A program made the translations under genes and the position numbers. The notes beneath the pieces are model-generated. The model had not been told where the DNA came from. It made no database searches and saw only the letters and a list, made by a program, of their open reading frames with translations. Positions 23,836-32,967 of a stretch of 52,953 nucleotides of DNA are shown here, piece by piece. Every line of letters starts with the position of its first letter. Positions within the stretch are counted from its first letter, which is position 1. Where the stretch lies: NCBI RefSeq assembly GCF_900086655.1, contig NZ_LT575476.1, positions 4,521,204 to 4,574,156 of the forward strand, in the 5' to 3' direction. The DNA is from Paenibacillus tuaregi (GTDB taxonomy: Bacteria > Bacillota > Bacilli > Paenibacillales > Paenibacillaceae).

Positions 23836-24882
23836 TTACTCATGTATAAATACAATCTTGCCGCACTTTCCTGTTCGCATCAGCTCAAAGGCTTCCTCAT
23901 AACGGTCCAATGCAAAGGTGTGTGTAACAAGTCCATCCAGATTCAGTCTGCCTGATTCCAGCAGTCCTTTCACCTGGTACCAAGTCTCATACATGCGCCG
24001 TCCGGTAATCCCGTGAACCTGTATTCCTTTGAAAATAAGATGGTGCGCCAAGTCCAGCGACACATCGCTTGTCGGTATCCCGAGCAGCGAGACGCGCGCC
24101 GCGTTCGCCGCCGCTTCGAATCCGTCACGGATAGCAGATGGATGGCCGGACGTCTCCAGAATTACCTGAGCCCCTTCACCATCCGTACAGGAGCGGACCG
24201 CTTCAGGCATTGAAGTCTCCGCGCTGTTGACCAGTACATCGGCACCCATCTTCCGGGCCATATCCAGACGGTAGGGATTCACGTCTGCGGCAATGATGGT
24301 GCCGGCACCGCAGGCCTTGGCAACCGCAATCGCCATAAGGCCAATCGCTCCGGTCCCGATCACGGCGACCGATCTGCCCACGATATCACCGGAAAGAACC
24401 GTCTGAACCGCGTTGCCCAGCGGGTCTTGGAGACAGGCCAGCTCCGGCGGCATATCTGGACGGTTATGGATCACATTACTGGCCGGGAGGACCGCATACT
24501 CCGCAAAACATCCCGGTGCTGAAATCCCAAAGCTGCGTGTATTCGGACATACATGGGCATTTCCTGTACGGCAGGCCCGGCAGGTTCCACAGACGATGTG
24601 GCCTTCACCGGATACCCTATCTCCCACCTTAACATTCCTTACCTGATCCCCGACTTCTTCAACAATCCCGGCAAATTCATGTCCGAACACATTAGGGGTA
24701 AGGACCGCACTCGCTGCCCAATCATCCCAATTGTAGATATGCATGTCGGTCCCGCAAATTGAAGACGCTTTCACACGAACCAATACTTCATTCGCTCCTA
24801 TGACCGGAACGGGAACTTCCTTATACACTGCTCCTGGTGCCCGGTCCTGCTTAACCAGCCCCATCATCGTCCTTTTCTCCAT
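23836..24882 (-). CDS. tdh: L-threonine 3-dehydrogenase
   Basis: 348 residues from ATG 24882, chosen for GAGGTGGGG upstream; a longer reading from 24909 starts before the ribosome site. A zinc-dependent medium-chain dehydrogenase: catalytic zinc residues in SICGTDMHIYNWDDW and FGHEFAG, structural zinc Cys cluster CGTCRACRTGNAHVC, and the NAD fold AVIGTGAIGLMAIAVAKA. It oxidises threonine to 2-amino-3-ketobutyrate with NAD. The QDPLGNAVQTVL and GITGRRMYETW motifs point to threonine rather than general alcohols. First gene of the tdh-kbl operon. Confidence 0.95.
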   Translation of the reverse strand: MEKRTMMGLVKQDRAPGAVYKEVPVPVIGANEVLVRVKASSICGTDMHIYNWDDWAASAVLTPNVFGHEFAGIVEEVGDQVRNVKVGDRVSGEGHIVCGTCRACRTGNAHVCPNTRSFGISAPGCFAEYAVLPASNVIHNRPDMPPELACLQDPLGNAVQTVLSGDIVGRSVAVIGTGAIGLMAIAVAKACGAGTIIAADVNPYRLDMARKMGADVLVNSAETSMPEAVRSCTDGEGAQVILETSGHPSAIRDGFEAAANAARVSLLGIPTSDVSLDLAHHLIFKGIQVHGITGRRMYETWYQVKGLLESGRLNLDGLVTHTFALDRYEEAFELMRTGKCGKIVFIHE

Positions 24883-24926
24883 CTCATCCCCACCTCTGAC
24901 ATGACTCAAATTCGATTTATACGTTA

Positions 24927-24956
24927 TATTATATATTTGTATGTTATATAATACAA
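24927..24956 (-). promoter_or_regulatory. tdh promoter embedded in a 9-9-9 inverted repeat
   Basis: On the minus strand TTGTAT (24956-24951) and TATAAT (24933-24928) are 17 nt apart. TATTATATA (24927-24935) and TATATAATA (24945-24953) are perfect inverted arms 9 nt apart, covering both promoter boxes. A protein bound here would block tdh. The divergent XRE-cupin regulator is the obvious candidate (inference). Confidence 0.6.
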
Positions 24957-25068
24957 CGATTTAAAAATTACAAATAAAGCGATCGTCAGAAGTGTCTATA
25001 TACGTCATCTTACACAAATGTATGATTTATTGCACGACTTTTTGAACCCTCTTATTTATACATTGGTT

Positions 25069-25077
25069 TGGTATAAT
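25069..25077 (+). promoter_or_regulatory. Extended -10 promoter of the XRE-cupin gene
   Basis: TGG directly followed by TATAAT (25072-25077), the TGn extended -10 motif; no good -35 is present. It lies 34 nt before the start codon. Confidence 0.6.
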
Positions 25078-25110
25078 AGTGAAATAAAAGGAGAGTAACC
25101 AGGAGGCACA

Positions 25111-25665
25111 ATGGAACATATACACAAAAAGGTAGGCAAGAACATACAAGCCATCCGCAAATCGCGGGGACTCAGTCTGGATCAGGTGGCCGAATTAACC
25201 GGAGTCAGTAAAGCCATGATCGGGCAAATCGAACGTGGGGATTCCAATCCGACCATTTCGGTATTATGGAGGATTGTGAACGGGCTTCGGATCTCTTTTA
25301 CCTCTCTCATTGAAGATGAGGAGCCTAAAATTTCTATTATTAACATCGAGGAAATCGAACCATTCGTGGAGCAAGAAGGGGCCTACCGGGTATATCCCAT
25401 GTTTCCTTTTGACCAGCGCAAAGGCTTTGAGATCTATACTGTACATATGGACCCGGGCTGCATTCATGAATCCGAGCCCCATAATGATGGGGTTGAGGAA
25501 TACATTACAGTGACCAACGGCTCGCTGGATATAAGTATTAATGGAGAAGTGTACACGATTAAAGCCGGCAGCTCGATCCATTTCTCTGCTGACCAGCCGC
25601 ATACTTACTCGAACAGCACTAACCAGATCATTACTTACATCACTCTGATTCATTATCCGAGCTGA
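25111..25665 (+). CDS. XRE-family regulator with C-terminal cupin domain
   Basis: 184 residues, ATG after AGGAGG. Residues about 8-62 form a helix-turn-helix (IRKSRGLSLDQVAELTGVSKAMIGQIERGDSNPTIS split over two helices). Residues about 105-180 form a small cupin beta-barrel (GVEEYITVTNGSLDISINGEVY, HFSADQPHTYSN) that in this family binds a small ligand. Related proteins regulate amine and amino-acid catabolism. Divergent from tdh-kbl, whose promoter carries a large inverted repeat, so control of threonine degradation is a reasonable inference. Confidence 0.88.
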   Translation: MEHIHKKVGKNIQAIRKSRGLSLDQVAELTGVSKAMIGQIERGDSNPTISVLWRIVNGLRISFTSLIEDEEPKISIINIEEIEPFVEQEGAYRVYPMFPFDQRKGFEIYTVHMDPGCIHESEPHNDGVEEYITVTNGSLDISINGEVYTIKAGSSIHFSADQPHTYSNSTNQIITYITLIHYPS

Positions 25666-25760
25666 AAGCTAAGCCCATCACAGGCATATGACTCCTAAAA
25701 GGTAGCATCTTATTTACAGGCTCCCTCCATGGGAATTTTGAGCTCCAACACAAGAGGGTT

Positions 25761-25805
25761 TATAAAACAAAAGGCAGAGAACCCTGGTAAAGGGTATCTC
25801 TGCCT
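25761..25805 (-). terminator. Terminator of the TrmH-ktrA unit
   Basis: Long stem AGGCAGAGA...TCTCTGCCT with an inner ACCCT/AGGGT pair (25772-25805), followed leftward by TTTTGTTTTAT. Confidence 0.8.
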
Positions 25806-25874
25806 CCTTGTCTTTGCCGACTTCCCAAATACAAATTAAATTTTAAGATGAAACAGACTTGCTAAAACGTCCTC

Positions 25875-26669
25875 CTACTTCGAGTACTCCCGCTGCCTCA
25901 AAGCCTCATACAGCAGGACTGATGCGGCCATGGCCACATTCAGCGATTCCGACTGCCCCTTCATCGGTATAATTAGCGCGTCGTCCAACAGAGCCTGAAC
26001 CGGAGCCGACAGGCCACTTGCCTCGCTCCCGAAGAGCAGCCAGGTCGGACCAGTAAAGTCGTACTCATAACAGACCTTTGCCGCTTGAAGGCTGGTGCCT
26101 GCAAGCCTGAAGCCTTTGGCTTTGGCTTGAGGAAGCACTTCCGCCAAATCACCGGACACAATTGGAAGATGAAACAGCGATCCCATCGTGGAACGAATGG
26201 TTTTCGGACTATAGATATCCGCACAGCCAGCTCCTACGATAACCCCGCCCGCTCCCGCGGCATCCGCTGTCCGAATGATCGTTCCCACATTCCCGGGGTC
26301 CTGCACACCATCCAGGACAACAACCAGTCCATTCCCCAGCTCCAGCAGATCCTCAATCCGGCTGCGCGGCTTGCGAAGCACCGCAAACACGGGCTGAGGC
26401 GATTTGGTCTCTGTACATTTGGCAATGACTGCATCCGAGACGCCAATCCATTCTGAGGCATCATTGTCTGCCGAAGCTTGTGCAAGCTCGGCAGGTATCC
26501 CGTGATCCAGCGAATAGGCGATAAATTCAATTTCAGCCCGGGACTTCAACGCCTCAAGTACAAGATGAATGCCCTCCACGATATACCGCTGCTGCTTATC
26601 CCTGTGCTTTTTCTCGAGCAGTTGGGCCCATTCTTTAACCCGCACATTTTGCGGTGAGATAATTTCCAT
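25875..26669 (-). CDS. TrmH/SpoU-family RNA 2'-O-methyltransferase (YsgA-like)
   Basis: 264 residues, ATG after AGGATGAAG. An N-terminal substrate-binding subdomain (VKEWAQLLEKKHRDKQQRYIVEG) is followed by the SPOUT knot motifs: LDGVQDPGNVGTIIRTADAAG, LLFGSEASGLS and IPMKGQSESLNVAMAASVLLYE. It methylates a ribose in rRNA or tRNA with SAM; the target is unknown for YsgA-type members. In Bacillus the same gene lies next to sspI and near pheS, and sspI is also nearby here. ktrA precedes it by 20 nt in the same transcript. Confidence 0.93.
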   Translation of the reverse strand: MEIISPQNVRVKEWAQLLEKKHRDKQQRYIVEGIHLVLEALKSRAEIEFIAYSLDHGIPAELAQASADNDASEWIGVSDAVIAKCTETKSPQPVFAVLRKPRSRIEDLLELGNGLVVVLDGVQDPGNVGTIIRTADAAGAGGVIVGAGCADIYSPKTIRSTMGSLFHLPIVSGDLAEVLPQAKAKGFRLAGTSLQAAKVCYEYDFTGPTWLLFGSEASGLSAPVQALLDDALIIPMKGQSESLNVAMAASVLLYEALRQREYSK

Positions 26670-26688
26670 ATGTTCTTCATCCTAAGTT

Positions 26689-27354
26689 TTAAATTTGAGA
26701 GTAAGCCAGCTCCAGCTTGGTTAGATCCCCCTTCTCACCGACAATGACAAGAATATCATCGTCATGCAGACGGTAAGAAGCGTCTGGAGAAATATTCATT
26801 TTCGTCCCGTTCTTGATTGCCATCACGTTGCACCCGAACCGGGCGCGAAGGTTGAGTTCAATTAGATTTTTGCCGCGCATAGCCGAGCTCACTTTAATCT
26901 CGAGAATGCTGTAGTCATCCGACAGCTCAATATAGTCAAGAATATTCGGGGATACCAGATGATGGGCGACCCGCTGCCCCATATCCCTTTCCGGATAAAT
27001 GACCTTGTCCGCTCCAATCTTCTGAAGCACCTTACCGTGAAGCTCATTTTTGGCTTTTACCACGATAACAGGCCCGCCCAGGTCTTTCAGTATTAATGTG
27101 GTCAGAATGCTGGCTTGAATATTCTCCCCGATAGCCACCACGACAACATCAAAATTCCTTACCCCTAGCGCACGCAGCGCTTCCTCCTCGGTCGAGTCCG
27201 CAGTGACGGCATGCGTAACAATATGGGAGACTGCCTGAGTCCGCTGCTCGTCCGAATCAATAGCAAGTACATCAAATCCCATACTGCTCAGGGAATTAGC
27301 TACACTGAACCCGAACCGGCCCATGCCGATTACTGCAAACTGTTTCTTACCCAC
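26689..27354 (-). CDS. ktrA: Potassium uptake regulatory subunit KtrA/KtrC (RCK protein)
   Basis: 221 residues, GTG start after GGTGGAG. An RCK_N Rossmann domain begins with AVIGMGRFGFSVANSL and carries the acidic DSDEQR turn that binds adenine nucleotides. An RCK_C domain (about 135-221) follows and is the region that binds c-di-AMP in relatives. It gates a KtrB/KtrD potassium channel, which is not in this window. KtrA and KtrC cannot be separated by eye. Confidence 0.92.
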   Translation of the reverse strand: MGKKQFAVIGMGRFGFSVANSLSSMGFDVLAIDSDEQRTQAVSHIVTHAVTADSTEEEALRALGVRNFDVVVVAIGENIQASILTTLILKDLGGPVIVVKAKNELHGKVLQKIGADKVIYPERDMGQRVAHHLVSPNILDYIELSDDYSILEIKVSSAMRGKNLIELNLRARFGCNVMAIKNGTKMNISPDASYRLHDDDILVIVGEKGDLTKLELAYSQI

Positions 27355-27491
27355 GTCATATCTCCACCTGTCCGGTATGTATAATGATCTAGTATATCAC
27401 ACTCCACAATTAACTTGAATTTGACGCCCCCTAATCGGGAACAGTAAGATGCGGACCTTGCAATGTAAATACACATTAAGGAGGAATTCGT

Positions 27492-27725
27492 GTGGGAATC
27501 ATGCTGGATCTTAGACAAGCAGTCATGCATAAAATCCATGGAGCCGATGAGAATGGGCTTCGGGATATGATCGAGGGCTCTGTGGATGGAAAAGAAGCCG
27601 CTTTGCCTGGACTAGGTGTGATGTTTGAAATGGTCTGGAAAAATATCGGCCACCAGCAGCAGGACGAACTGGTCCACGTGATTAGCCAGCAGATTAAAAA
27701 CACCGAACTCAAACCGCTGCGTTAA
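27492..27725 (+). CDS. sspI: Small acid-soluble spore protein SspI
   Basis: 77 residues from GTG 27492, 7 nt after AAGGAGG. LDLRQAVMHKIHG, EGSVDGKEAALPGLGVMFEMVWKNI and the closing region match the SspI family, minor spore-core proteins made under sigma-G. Divergent from ktrA-trmH and followed by a strong terminator. I could not place a convincing sigma-G promoter. Confidence 0.95.
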   Translation: MGIMLDLRQAVMHKIHGADENGLRDMIEGSVDGKEAALPGLGVMFEMVWKNIGHQQQDELVHVISQQIKNTELKPLR

Positions 27726-27776
27726 AATCCTCCTGCAGTTTGCTCTACTGCACGCAAGGATGCTATTAACGTACAA

Positions 27777-27817
27777 AAATCCCTCACTCGTGCGCGGCAC
27801 GAGGAGGGATTTCCTTC
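27777..27817. terminator. Bidirectional terminator between sspI and prfC
   Basis: AAATCCCTC-A-CTCGTGC (27777-27793) pairs with GCACGAG-GAGGGATTT (27797-27812) around GCG. Leftward it runs into TTTTTGT, rightward into TTCCTTCTTATT. Confidence 0.85.
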
Positions 27818-27834
27818 TTATTGCTATAACCGGT

Positions 27835-29418
27835 TTAAGGAGCCGTCTCCAAAAATTTAGCCGTAGGATTCTTCTCCATAGCTGTTCTCATCGCGTACTC
27901 ATTCTCAAACAAGACGACGTAGTTATCCTTCTTGTCTTTCACCAAGAGAGAGTTAATCCGGAACTTGGACGGATCAATCTTGTCATCGATAATCCAACGC
28001 GCAAACTGGTACGGAACCCGCTGCAGCTGCACGTCAACACCATACTCGCCCTTCATCCGGTATTCGAACACTTCAAATTGAAGCTGTCCAACCACACCGA
28101 GAATCGTATCATCAAAGCTTACCGTGTTGAAGACCTGAATGGTTCCTTCTTCGGTGAGCTGATCGATTCCCTTCTGGTACTGCTTATGCTTAAGTGCATT
28201 CTTCACGGTAACCTTGGCAAAAATCTCCGGGGAGAACGTAGGCAGCTCATCGAACACAATTTCGCTTCCCTGGCTCAGCGAATCTCCGATACGGAAGATT
28301 CCCGGGTCGAAAAGACCGATAATATCGCCAGGATAGGCTTCAGCCACAATGTCCCGGTCCTGTGCAAGGAACTGCTGTGGCTGGGAAAGCTTAATCTCCT
28401 TCCCTACCCGCACATGCTTAACCGCCATGCCCCGCTCGAATTTGCCAGAACATACGCGCAGGAACGCAATCCGGTCGCGGTGGGCCGGATTCATATTCGC
28501 TTGAATTTTGAAGATATAACCACTGAATTTCTCATTGGTCGGCTCGACCAGACCGGCTGTGCTTTGACGCGGCTCCGGCTTCGGAGCGAGCTCCAGGAAG
28601 TTCTCCAGGAAGGTCTGCACCCCAAAGTTGTTCACCGCACTGCCGAAGAATACAGGGGTCAGTTCCCCGCGTCTTACTTTCTCATAGTCGAACGGATCAC
28701 CCGCCACATCGAGCAGCTCAACATCCTGACACAGTTGATCATGCAGATACTCCCCAGCCATCTCCCGGATCGCCGGATCGTTGTAATCCGATACCTTCTT
28801 CACTTCAATGTGGGAATGGTCGTCTCCTTGGAACAGCTCCACCTGATTCTTCATTCGGTCATATACTCCGCAGAGCTCACGTCCCGAGCCGATCGGCCAG
28901 TTCATTGGAACCGAGCGGATGCCGAGCACAGACTCGATTTCTTCCATAAGTTCAAACGGGTTGCGTCCTTCCCGGTCAAGCTTGTTAATGAAAGTGAAGA
29001 TTGGAATTCCGCGTTTGGCACAGACCTGGAACAGCTTCACCGTCTGCGCCTCCACCCCTTTGGCCACGTCAATCAGCATGACTGCACTATCCGCTGCAGT
29101 AAGTGTACGATAGGTGTCCTCACTGAAATCCTGGTGACCTGGAGTATCCAATATATTGATTCGGTGTCCCTTATAATCGAACTGCATGACAGAAGAAGTT
29201 ACGGAAATTCCCCGCTGCTTCTCAATTTCCATCCAGTCACTTGTTGCGTGCTTGCTGGCTTTACGGGCCTTAACCGAACCCGCCTCACGGATCGCTCCCC
29301 CGAAGAGCAGCAGCTTCTCCGTTAGTGTTGTCTTCCCGGCATCCGGATGGGAAATAATCGCAAACGTTCTGCGTTTGTCGACTTCCTGCCGCAGCACTTC
29401 GTCCAATGCTTTGCTCAT
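27835..29418 (-). CDS. prfC: Peptide chain release factor 3
   Basis: 527 residues, the normal RF3 length. The GTPase motifs are clear: SHPDAGKTTLTEKLL (G1), DTPGHQDF (G3), NKLDRE (G4). An RF3-type C-terminal domain (RVGKEIKLSQPQQFLAQDRD, GVVGQLQFEVFEYRMKGEY) separates it from EF-G and TetM proteins. It recycles RF1/RF2 from the ribosome after peptide release. A 521-codon antisense reading frame covers it but is a codon-bias shadow. Confidence 0.97.
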   Translation of the reverse strand: MSKALDEVLRQEVDKRRTFAIISHPDAGKTTLTEKLLLFGGAIREAGSVKARKASKHATSDWMEIEKQRGISVTSSVMQFDYKGHRINILDTPGHQDFSEDTYRTLTAADSAVMLIDVAKGVEAQTVKLFQVCAKRGIPIFTFINKLDREGRNPFELMEEIESVLGIRSVPMNWPIGSGRELCGVYDRMKNQVELFQGDDHSHIEVKKVSDYNDPAIREMAGEYLHDQLCQDVELLDVAGDPFDYEKVRRGELTPVFFGSAVNNFGVQTFLENFLELAPKPEPRQSTAGLVEPTNEKFSGYIFKIQANMNPAHRDRIAFLRVCSGKFERGMAVKHVRVGKEIKLSQPQQFLAQDRDIVAEAYPGDIIGLFDPGIFRIGDSLSQGSEIVFDELPTFSPEIFAKVTVKNALKHKQYQKGIDQLTEEGTIQVFNTVSFDDTILGVVGQLQFEVFEYRMKGEYGVDVQLQRVPYQFARWIIDDKIDPSKFRINSLLVKDKKDNYVVLFENEYAMRTAMEKNPTAKFLETAP

Positions 29419-29645
29419 TTCTCACTTATCCCTTCGTTCCACAAAGTCATGTGTTCTATTGTACCATATTTCTTGTGCCTGTACGCAAATCGCCCCATGC
29501 ATAAAGATGCATGAGGACGAGATGCTTCAAACAGTTAGATTGTTATAGTCTGGAACGGATATTAAGGGCATAAGCGGAATACGGCAATCAAGCTGCTGTA
29601 AGCACATCTTGTAAGCAAGCCATACACCCTCTCTTCGGAATATCC

Positions 29646-31196
29646 TTATCCCTGCTTAATCCAAATTACATTGTCTTCCTCTTGGCCATTGACCGGCCAC
29701 CAGTGGAATCCGTCTTTAGCCAGCAAGTCATGGGCTTCCTGCGGACCCCATGATCCCGCCGGATAATGCTTGATATCGCCCGGATTCTGCTTCCAGGCCT
29801 GAGCAATCCGGTCGATGAAGGACCAGGCGGTCGCCACTTCATCCCACCGGGTGAAATAAGTGGAATCTCCCTCAGCCGCATCATGAATCAGACGCTCATA
29901 GGCTTCCGGCGAGTTAATGCCTACTTGGCAGCTTTGGCAGAATTCCATAGCGAGGGGCTCAATCTGGGATTCGGTGCCTGGCTTCTTGGCATTAATTTTG
30001 ATATAGATGCCTTCCATCGGGTTAACCCGGATAACCAGCAGGTTTGGTTCCAGTTTATGCTTCTGCCCCAGGTAAACGTTCGTAGGCATATTCTTGAATT
30101 CCACCACCACTTCAGTGGTCTTTACCGGCAGGCGTTTGCCTGTGCGGATATAGAAGGGAACCCCCGCCCAGCGGAAGTTATCCACGAACACTTTGGCTGA
30201 GAAGTAAGTTTCCGTGTTGGAGTTAGGATCAACCTTGTCCTCTTCGCGGTAACCTGGAAGCTTCTGTCCGCCACTTTCCCCTTGCGTATACTGGGCGCGC
30301 ACCACATTCTCCTCTACCTCAGCTGCCGAAGCGTATGGACGAAGGGAACGGAGAACCTTCACCTTCTCGTCGCGGATATCTTCGGGAAGCAGACGGCTTG
30401 GCGGCTCCATAGCAATCATGGTCAGCATTTGAAGCATATGATTCTGCCCCATATCGCGCAGTGCTCCCGCGTGGTCATAATAACCTCCGCGTTCTTCCAC
30501 ACCCACGGTTTCGCTCAGCGTAATCTGAACGTTGGCAATATGTTTATTGTTCCAGAGCGGTTCGAAGAACGCATTTCCGAAGCGGATCACCTCGATGTTC
30601 TGAACCATCTCTTTACCAAGATAATGGTCGATCCGGTAAATTTCTTCTTCCTTGAACACCTGGCTGAGCTCCTCATTCAGCTTCTGGGCTGACAGAAGAT
30701 CGTAGCCGAACGGCTTCTCGATCACGAGACGGTGCCATCCACTGCTGCTAAGCATGCCGCCCTTCTTAAGATTGAGGGACACATTTCCGAACAACTCCGG
30801 TGCAAGCGCCAAATAGAACAGACGATTGCCCGGAATGCTGTACCGCTGCTCCAAGCTCTCCGTTTGCTCCTTAAGCTCATGGTATCCATCGATGTTGTTA
30901 ATATCCAGGGACTTGTATTCAAAATGCTCAGCGAATCTTGTCCAGTGTGCGGTATCCAGCACTTTATACCGGCAGAATTCCTGAATTGAATTGTATAAAT
31001 CCTGTCTGAACTCATCCTGTGTGCGTGGGCGTCTTGCCACACCGATCACAGCGAAGTCTTCAGCCAGCTTACCTTCGCGGTACAAAGAATAGATCGCAGG
31101 AAACAATTTACGCCGTGCCAGGTCTCCAGTTGCTCCAAAAATAAAAAATACAGCTCCAGGGGTTTTCAGTGCATTTAGATTTTGTTGTTCAGCCAT
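29646..31196 (-). CDS. zwf: Glucose-6-phosphate 1-dehydrogenase
   Basis: 516 residues, ATG after GAGGAG. The NADP fold IFGATGDLARRKLFPAIYSL opens the protein. The active-site motif RIDHYLGKEMVQNI contains the substrate-binding His and Lys. The enzyme feeds the oxidative pentose phosphate pathway and supplies NADPH. No other pathway genes adjoin it. The 227 nt between zwf and prfC hold a small ATGCAT hairpin (around 29500-29520) and the prfC start region. Confidence 0.97.
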   Translation of the reverse strand: MAEQQNLNALKTPGAVFFIFGATGDLARRKLFPAIYSLYREGKLAEDFAVIGVARRPRTQDEFRQDLYNSIQEFCRYKVLDTAHWTRFAEHFEYKSLDINNIDGYHELKEQTESLEQRYSIPGNRLFYLALAPELFGNVSLNLKKGGMLSSSGWHRLVIEKPFGYDLLSAQKLNEELSQVFKEEEIYRIDHYLGKEMVQNIEVIRFGNAFFEPLWNNKHIANVQITLSETVGVEERGGYYDHAGALRDMGQNHMLQMLTMIAMEPPSRLLPEDIRDEKVKVLRSLRPYASAAEVEENVVRAQYTQGESGGQKLPGYREEDKVDPNSNTETYFSAKVFVDNFRWAGVPFYIRTGKRLPVKTTEVVVEFKNMPTNVYLGQKHKLEPNLLVIRVNPMEGIYIKINAKKPGTESQIEPLAMEFCQSCQVGINSPEAYERLIHDAAEGDSTYFTRWDEVATAWSFIDRIAQAWKQNPGDIKHYPAGSWGPQEAHDLLAKDGFHWWPVNGQEEDNVIWIKQG

Positions 31197-31379
31197 GGCT
31201 CCTCATTTCTTTCTATGTAGTATAGTTGTATATTTATACAAATTAAAACATTTATTCTCATCCAATTATTTCATTTGTGCCATTAATTTTAGCATATTCA
31301 TGCCAAGGATGCTATCCTATTTACTACAAAAGCAGTCAGAAAACTGCAATTTTCATGGGATATTCAGACGAAGTTCATT

Positions 31380-32171
31380 TTAGTATTCCACCGTGAGTAC
31401 TGGAGAGCCCAATGAAAACTCTTTTTGCCCGGTTACCGTATTATCATGCACAGCCATCTGAAGAGCAATGCTATTTCCCCCGCTTTGCACTGATATAGGG
31501 AAATTCGGGACTTCATAGGATTCCGATACCGTTCGTCCGTCTTGGAACCCTTCAACCCGCCGGAGTTCGAAGAAAGCTCCCGCATGTCTTTCCAGCTTCT
31601 CCAGCATAACCGTGACGTTCTCCTTCGTATTCAGGGTTTCTGTCAGCTTGTCCCCACTGCCTTGAACCGCGGCATTCCACTTTACATCCATGCCAAGTGA
31701 AATCAATTTCTCACCTGCCTGGGTCTGGGCTTCCTTAAGCCGAGACGAATTGGATTCACTCAGCCCTTTGATTTGGGCCACCACATACAGCTCCTGCGTG
31801 CTTCCCCGAGTTACCGAGATCTGCACTCTGGCCCCTGCGTTCAGCCCTTCAGCCCGGTATACAAGATGATCCTGAACCATTGTATGATATGGACGACCTA
31901 AGCCCAAATACTCTGCAATCAGGGCAGCAGCCTCCTCCGGCTTACGGTCAGTATTCCATGTGCCCTGCCATTTTATGATGACATCAAGAGGTTCCTGGCT
32001 GACCTTATGCCCGACAGCCAGCAGCGCATCCAATTGCTTGCCAGCATTGGCCACAGCTTCAGCAGCAGGTCCCGACTTTGGTTCCAAATTCACAAATCCG
32101 AGAACCCCCGTCATTAGTAATGCGATCACCAATATTATACCCACCCATCTAGTACTGAACCGCTCCGTCAT
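31380..32171 (-). CDS. ywmB: YwmB family protein
   Basis: 263 residues, exported: an N-terminal hydrophobic segment (about 10-26, VGIILVIALLMTGVLGFVNL). The rest is a two-lobed alpha+beta domain with VYRAEGLNAGARVQISVTRG and LYVVAQIKG, consistent with the YwmB family (DUF1779, TATA-box-binding-like fold). Function unknown; extracytoplasmic location makes DNA binding unlikely. It lies downstream of liaR after a terminator. The family call is moderate. Confidence 0.7.
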   Translation of the reverse strand: MTERFSTRWVGIILVIALLMTGVLGFVNLEPKSGPAAEAVANAGKQLDALLAVGHKVSQEPLDVIIKWQGTWNTDRKPEEAAALIAEYLGLGRPYHTMVQDHLVYRAEGLNAGARVQISVTRGSTQELYVVAQIKGLSESNSSRLKEAQTQAGEKLISLGMDVKWNAAVQGSGDKLTETLNTKENVTVMLEKLERHAGAFFELRRVEGFQDGRTVSESYEVPNFPISVQSGGNSIALQMAVHDNTVTGQKEFSLGSPVLTVEY

Positions 32172-32263
32172 TTGCTTCGCACCCTCTCATCCGAATCTAG
32201 CATTCTATGAAACAGGATGTCCTGAAGGAGAAGCCGTTATACCTTATAACCTGCCGCCTATCG

Positions 32264-32291
32264 AAAAAAAACCGGAGACCTTAGTCTCCGG
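32264..32291 (-). terminator. Terminator of the liaFSR unit
   Basis: CCGGAGAC/GTCTCCGG stem (32272-32291) with a 4-nt loop, then eight T leftward. It ends the lia transcript before ywmB. Confidence 0.9.
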
Positions 32292-32316
32292 CTTACACCT
32301 TATCATAACGGCTGTT

Positions 32317-32967
32317 TTATTCAGCCAGTCCGTTCTTATATGCGTAGATCGCGGCTTGAGTCCGGTCCTCCACATGCAGCTTAGCGAGTATGTTGGTGAC
32401 ATGGAACTTAACCGTCTTCACTCCAATAATCAAGTCATCTGCGATATCCTGATTCGATTTCCCTTGGGCCAGCAGGCGCAGGACATCCATCTCGCGCTCG
32501 GTCAGTTCCTCATGGGCAGGAGCCTCGGCTTTAGGCTGCCTAAATCTGTTCATCATCTTCGAAGCAACCTGGGATTCGAGAACAGATTGTCCTCTTGCCG
32601 CTGCCCGGATCGCTTCAGCAACCTCGGAAGCCCTTGAAGTCTTCAGAAGATAGCTGAATGCACCGGCTTCGATAACCGGATACATTTTCTCATCATCCAA
32701 GTAACTGGTCAGTACAATAACCTTACATTCAGGGTATAGCTTGAGCAGCTGTCGTGTCGTCTCGATCCCGTCCATCCCATCCATAACCAGGTCCATTAAG
32801 ACCACATCAGGCTTATACTCCTGTGCTAGCCTGATTCCTTCTTGGCCGCTGCTAGCTTCGCCTACTACTTCAATGCCATCCTCTGTTCCAAGTACAGCGG
32901 CAAGACCAATGCGTACCATTTCGTGGTCATCCACAAGCAATACTTTAATTGGAATTTCCGTCTCCAT
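32317..32967 (-). CDS. liaR: Response regulator LiaR (NarL/FixJ type)
   Basis: 216 residues from ATG 32967, chosen because GGGGGAG lies 9 nt upstream; the ATG at 32976 abuts the SD. The receiver has Asp13/Asp14 and phospho-acceptor Asp59 (VVLMDLVMDG). The output is a LuxR-type helix-turn-helix (LTEREMDVLRLLAQGKSNQDIA). It overlaps the liaS stop by 23 nt, so translation is coupled. Partner LiaS senses envelope stress via LiaF. Its probable target is the palindrome upstream of the liaI-like gene. Confidence 0.93.
   Translation of the reverse strand: METEIPIKVLLVDDHEMVRIGLAAVLGTEDGIEVVGEASSGQEGIRLAQEYKPDVVLMDLVMDGMDGIETTRQLLKLYPECKVIVLTSYLDDEKMYPVIEAGAFSYLLKTSRASEVAEAIRAAARGQSVLESQVASKMMNRFRQPKAEAPAHEELTEREMDVLRLLAQGKSNQDIADDLIIGVKTVKFHVTNILAKLHVEDRTQAAIYAYKNGLAE

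Noticed and set aside
27760..29325. 521-codon open frame on the plus strand
   Set aside because: It is antisense to the whole prfC gene, which has all RF3 motifs. The antisense frame shows no domain or ribosome site and is a codon-usage shadow.
32272..32291. GAC-CTTA-GTC core resembling the LiaR palindrome centre
   Set aside because: It is the loop and upper stem of a perfect terminator followed by eight T downstream of liaR; that explains it fully.
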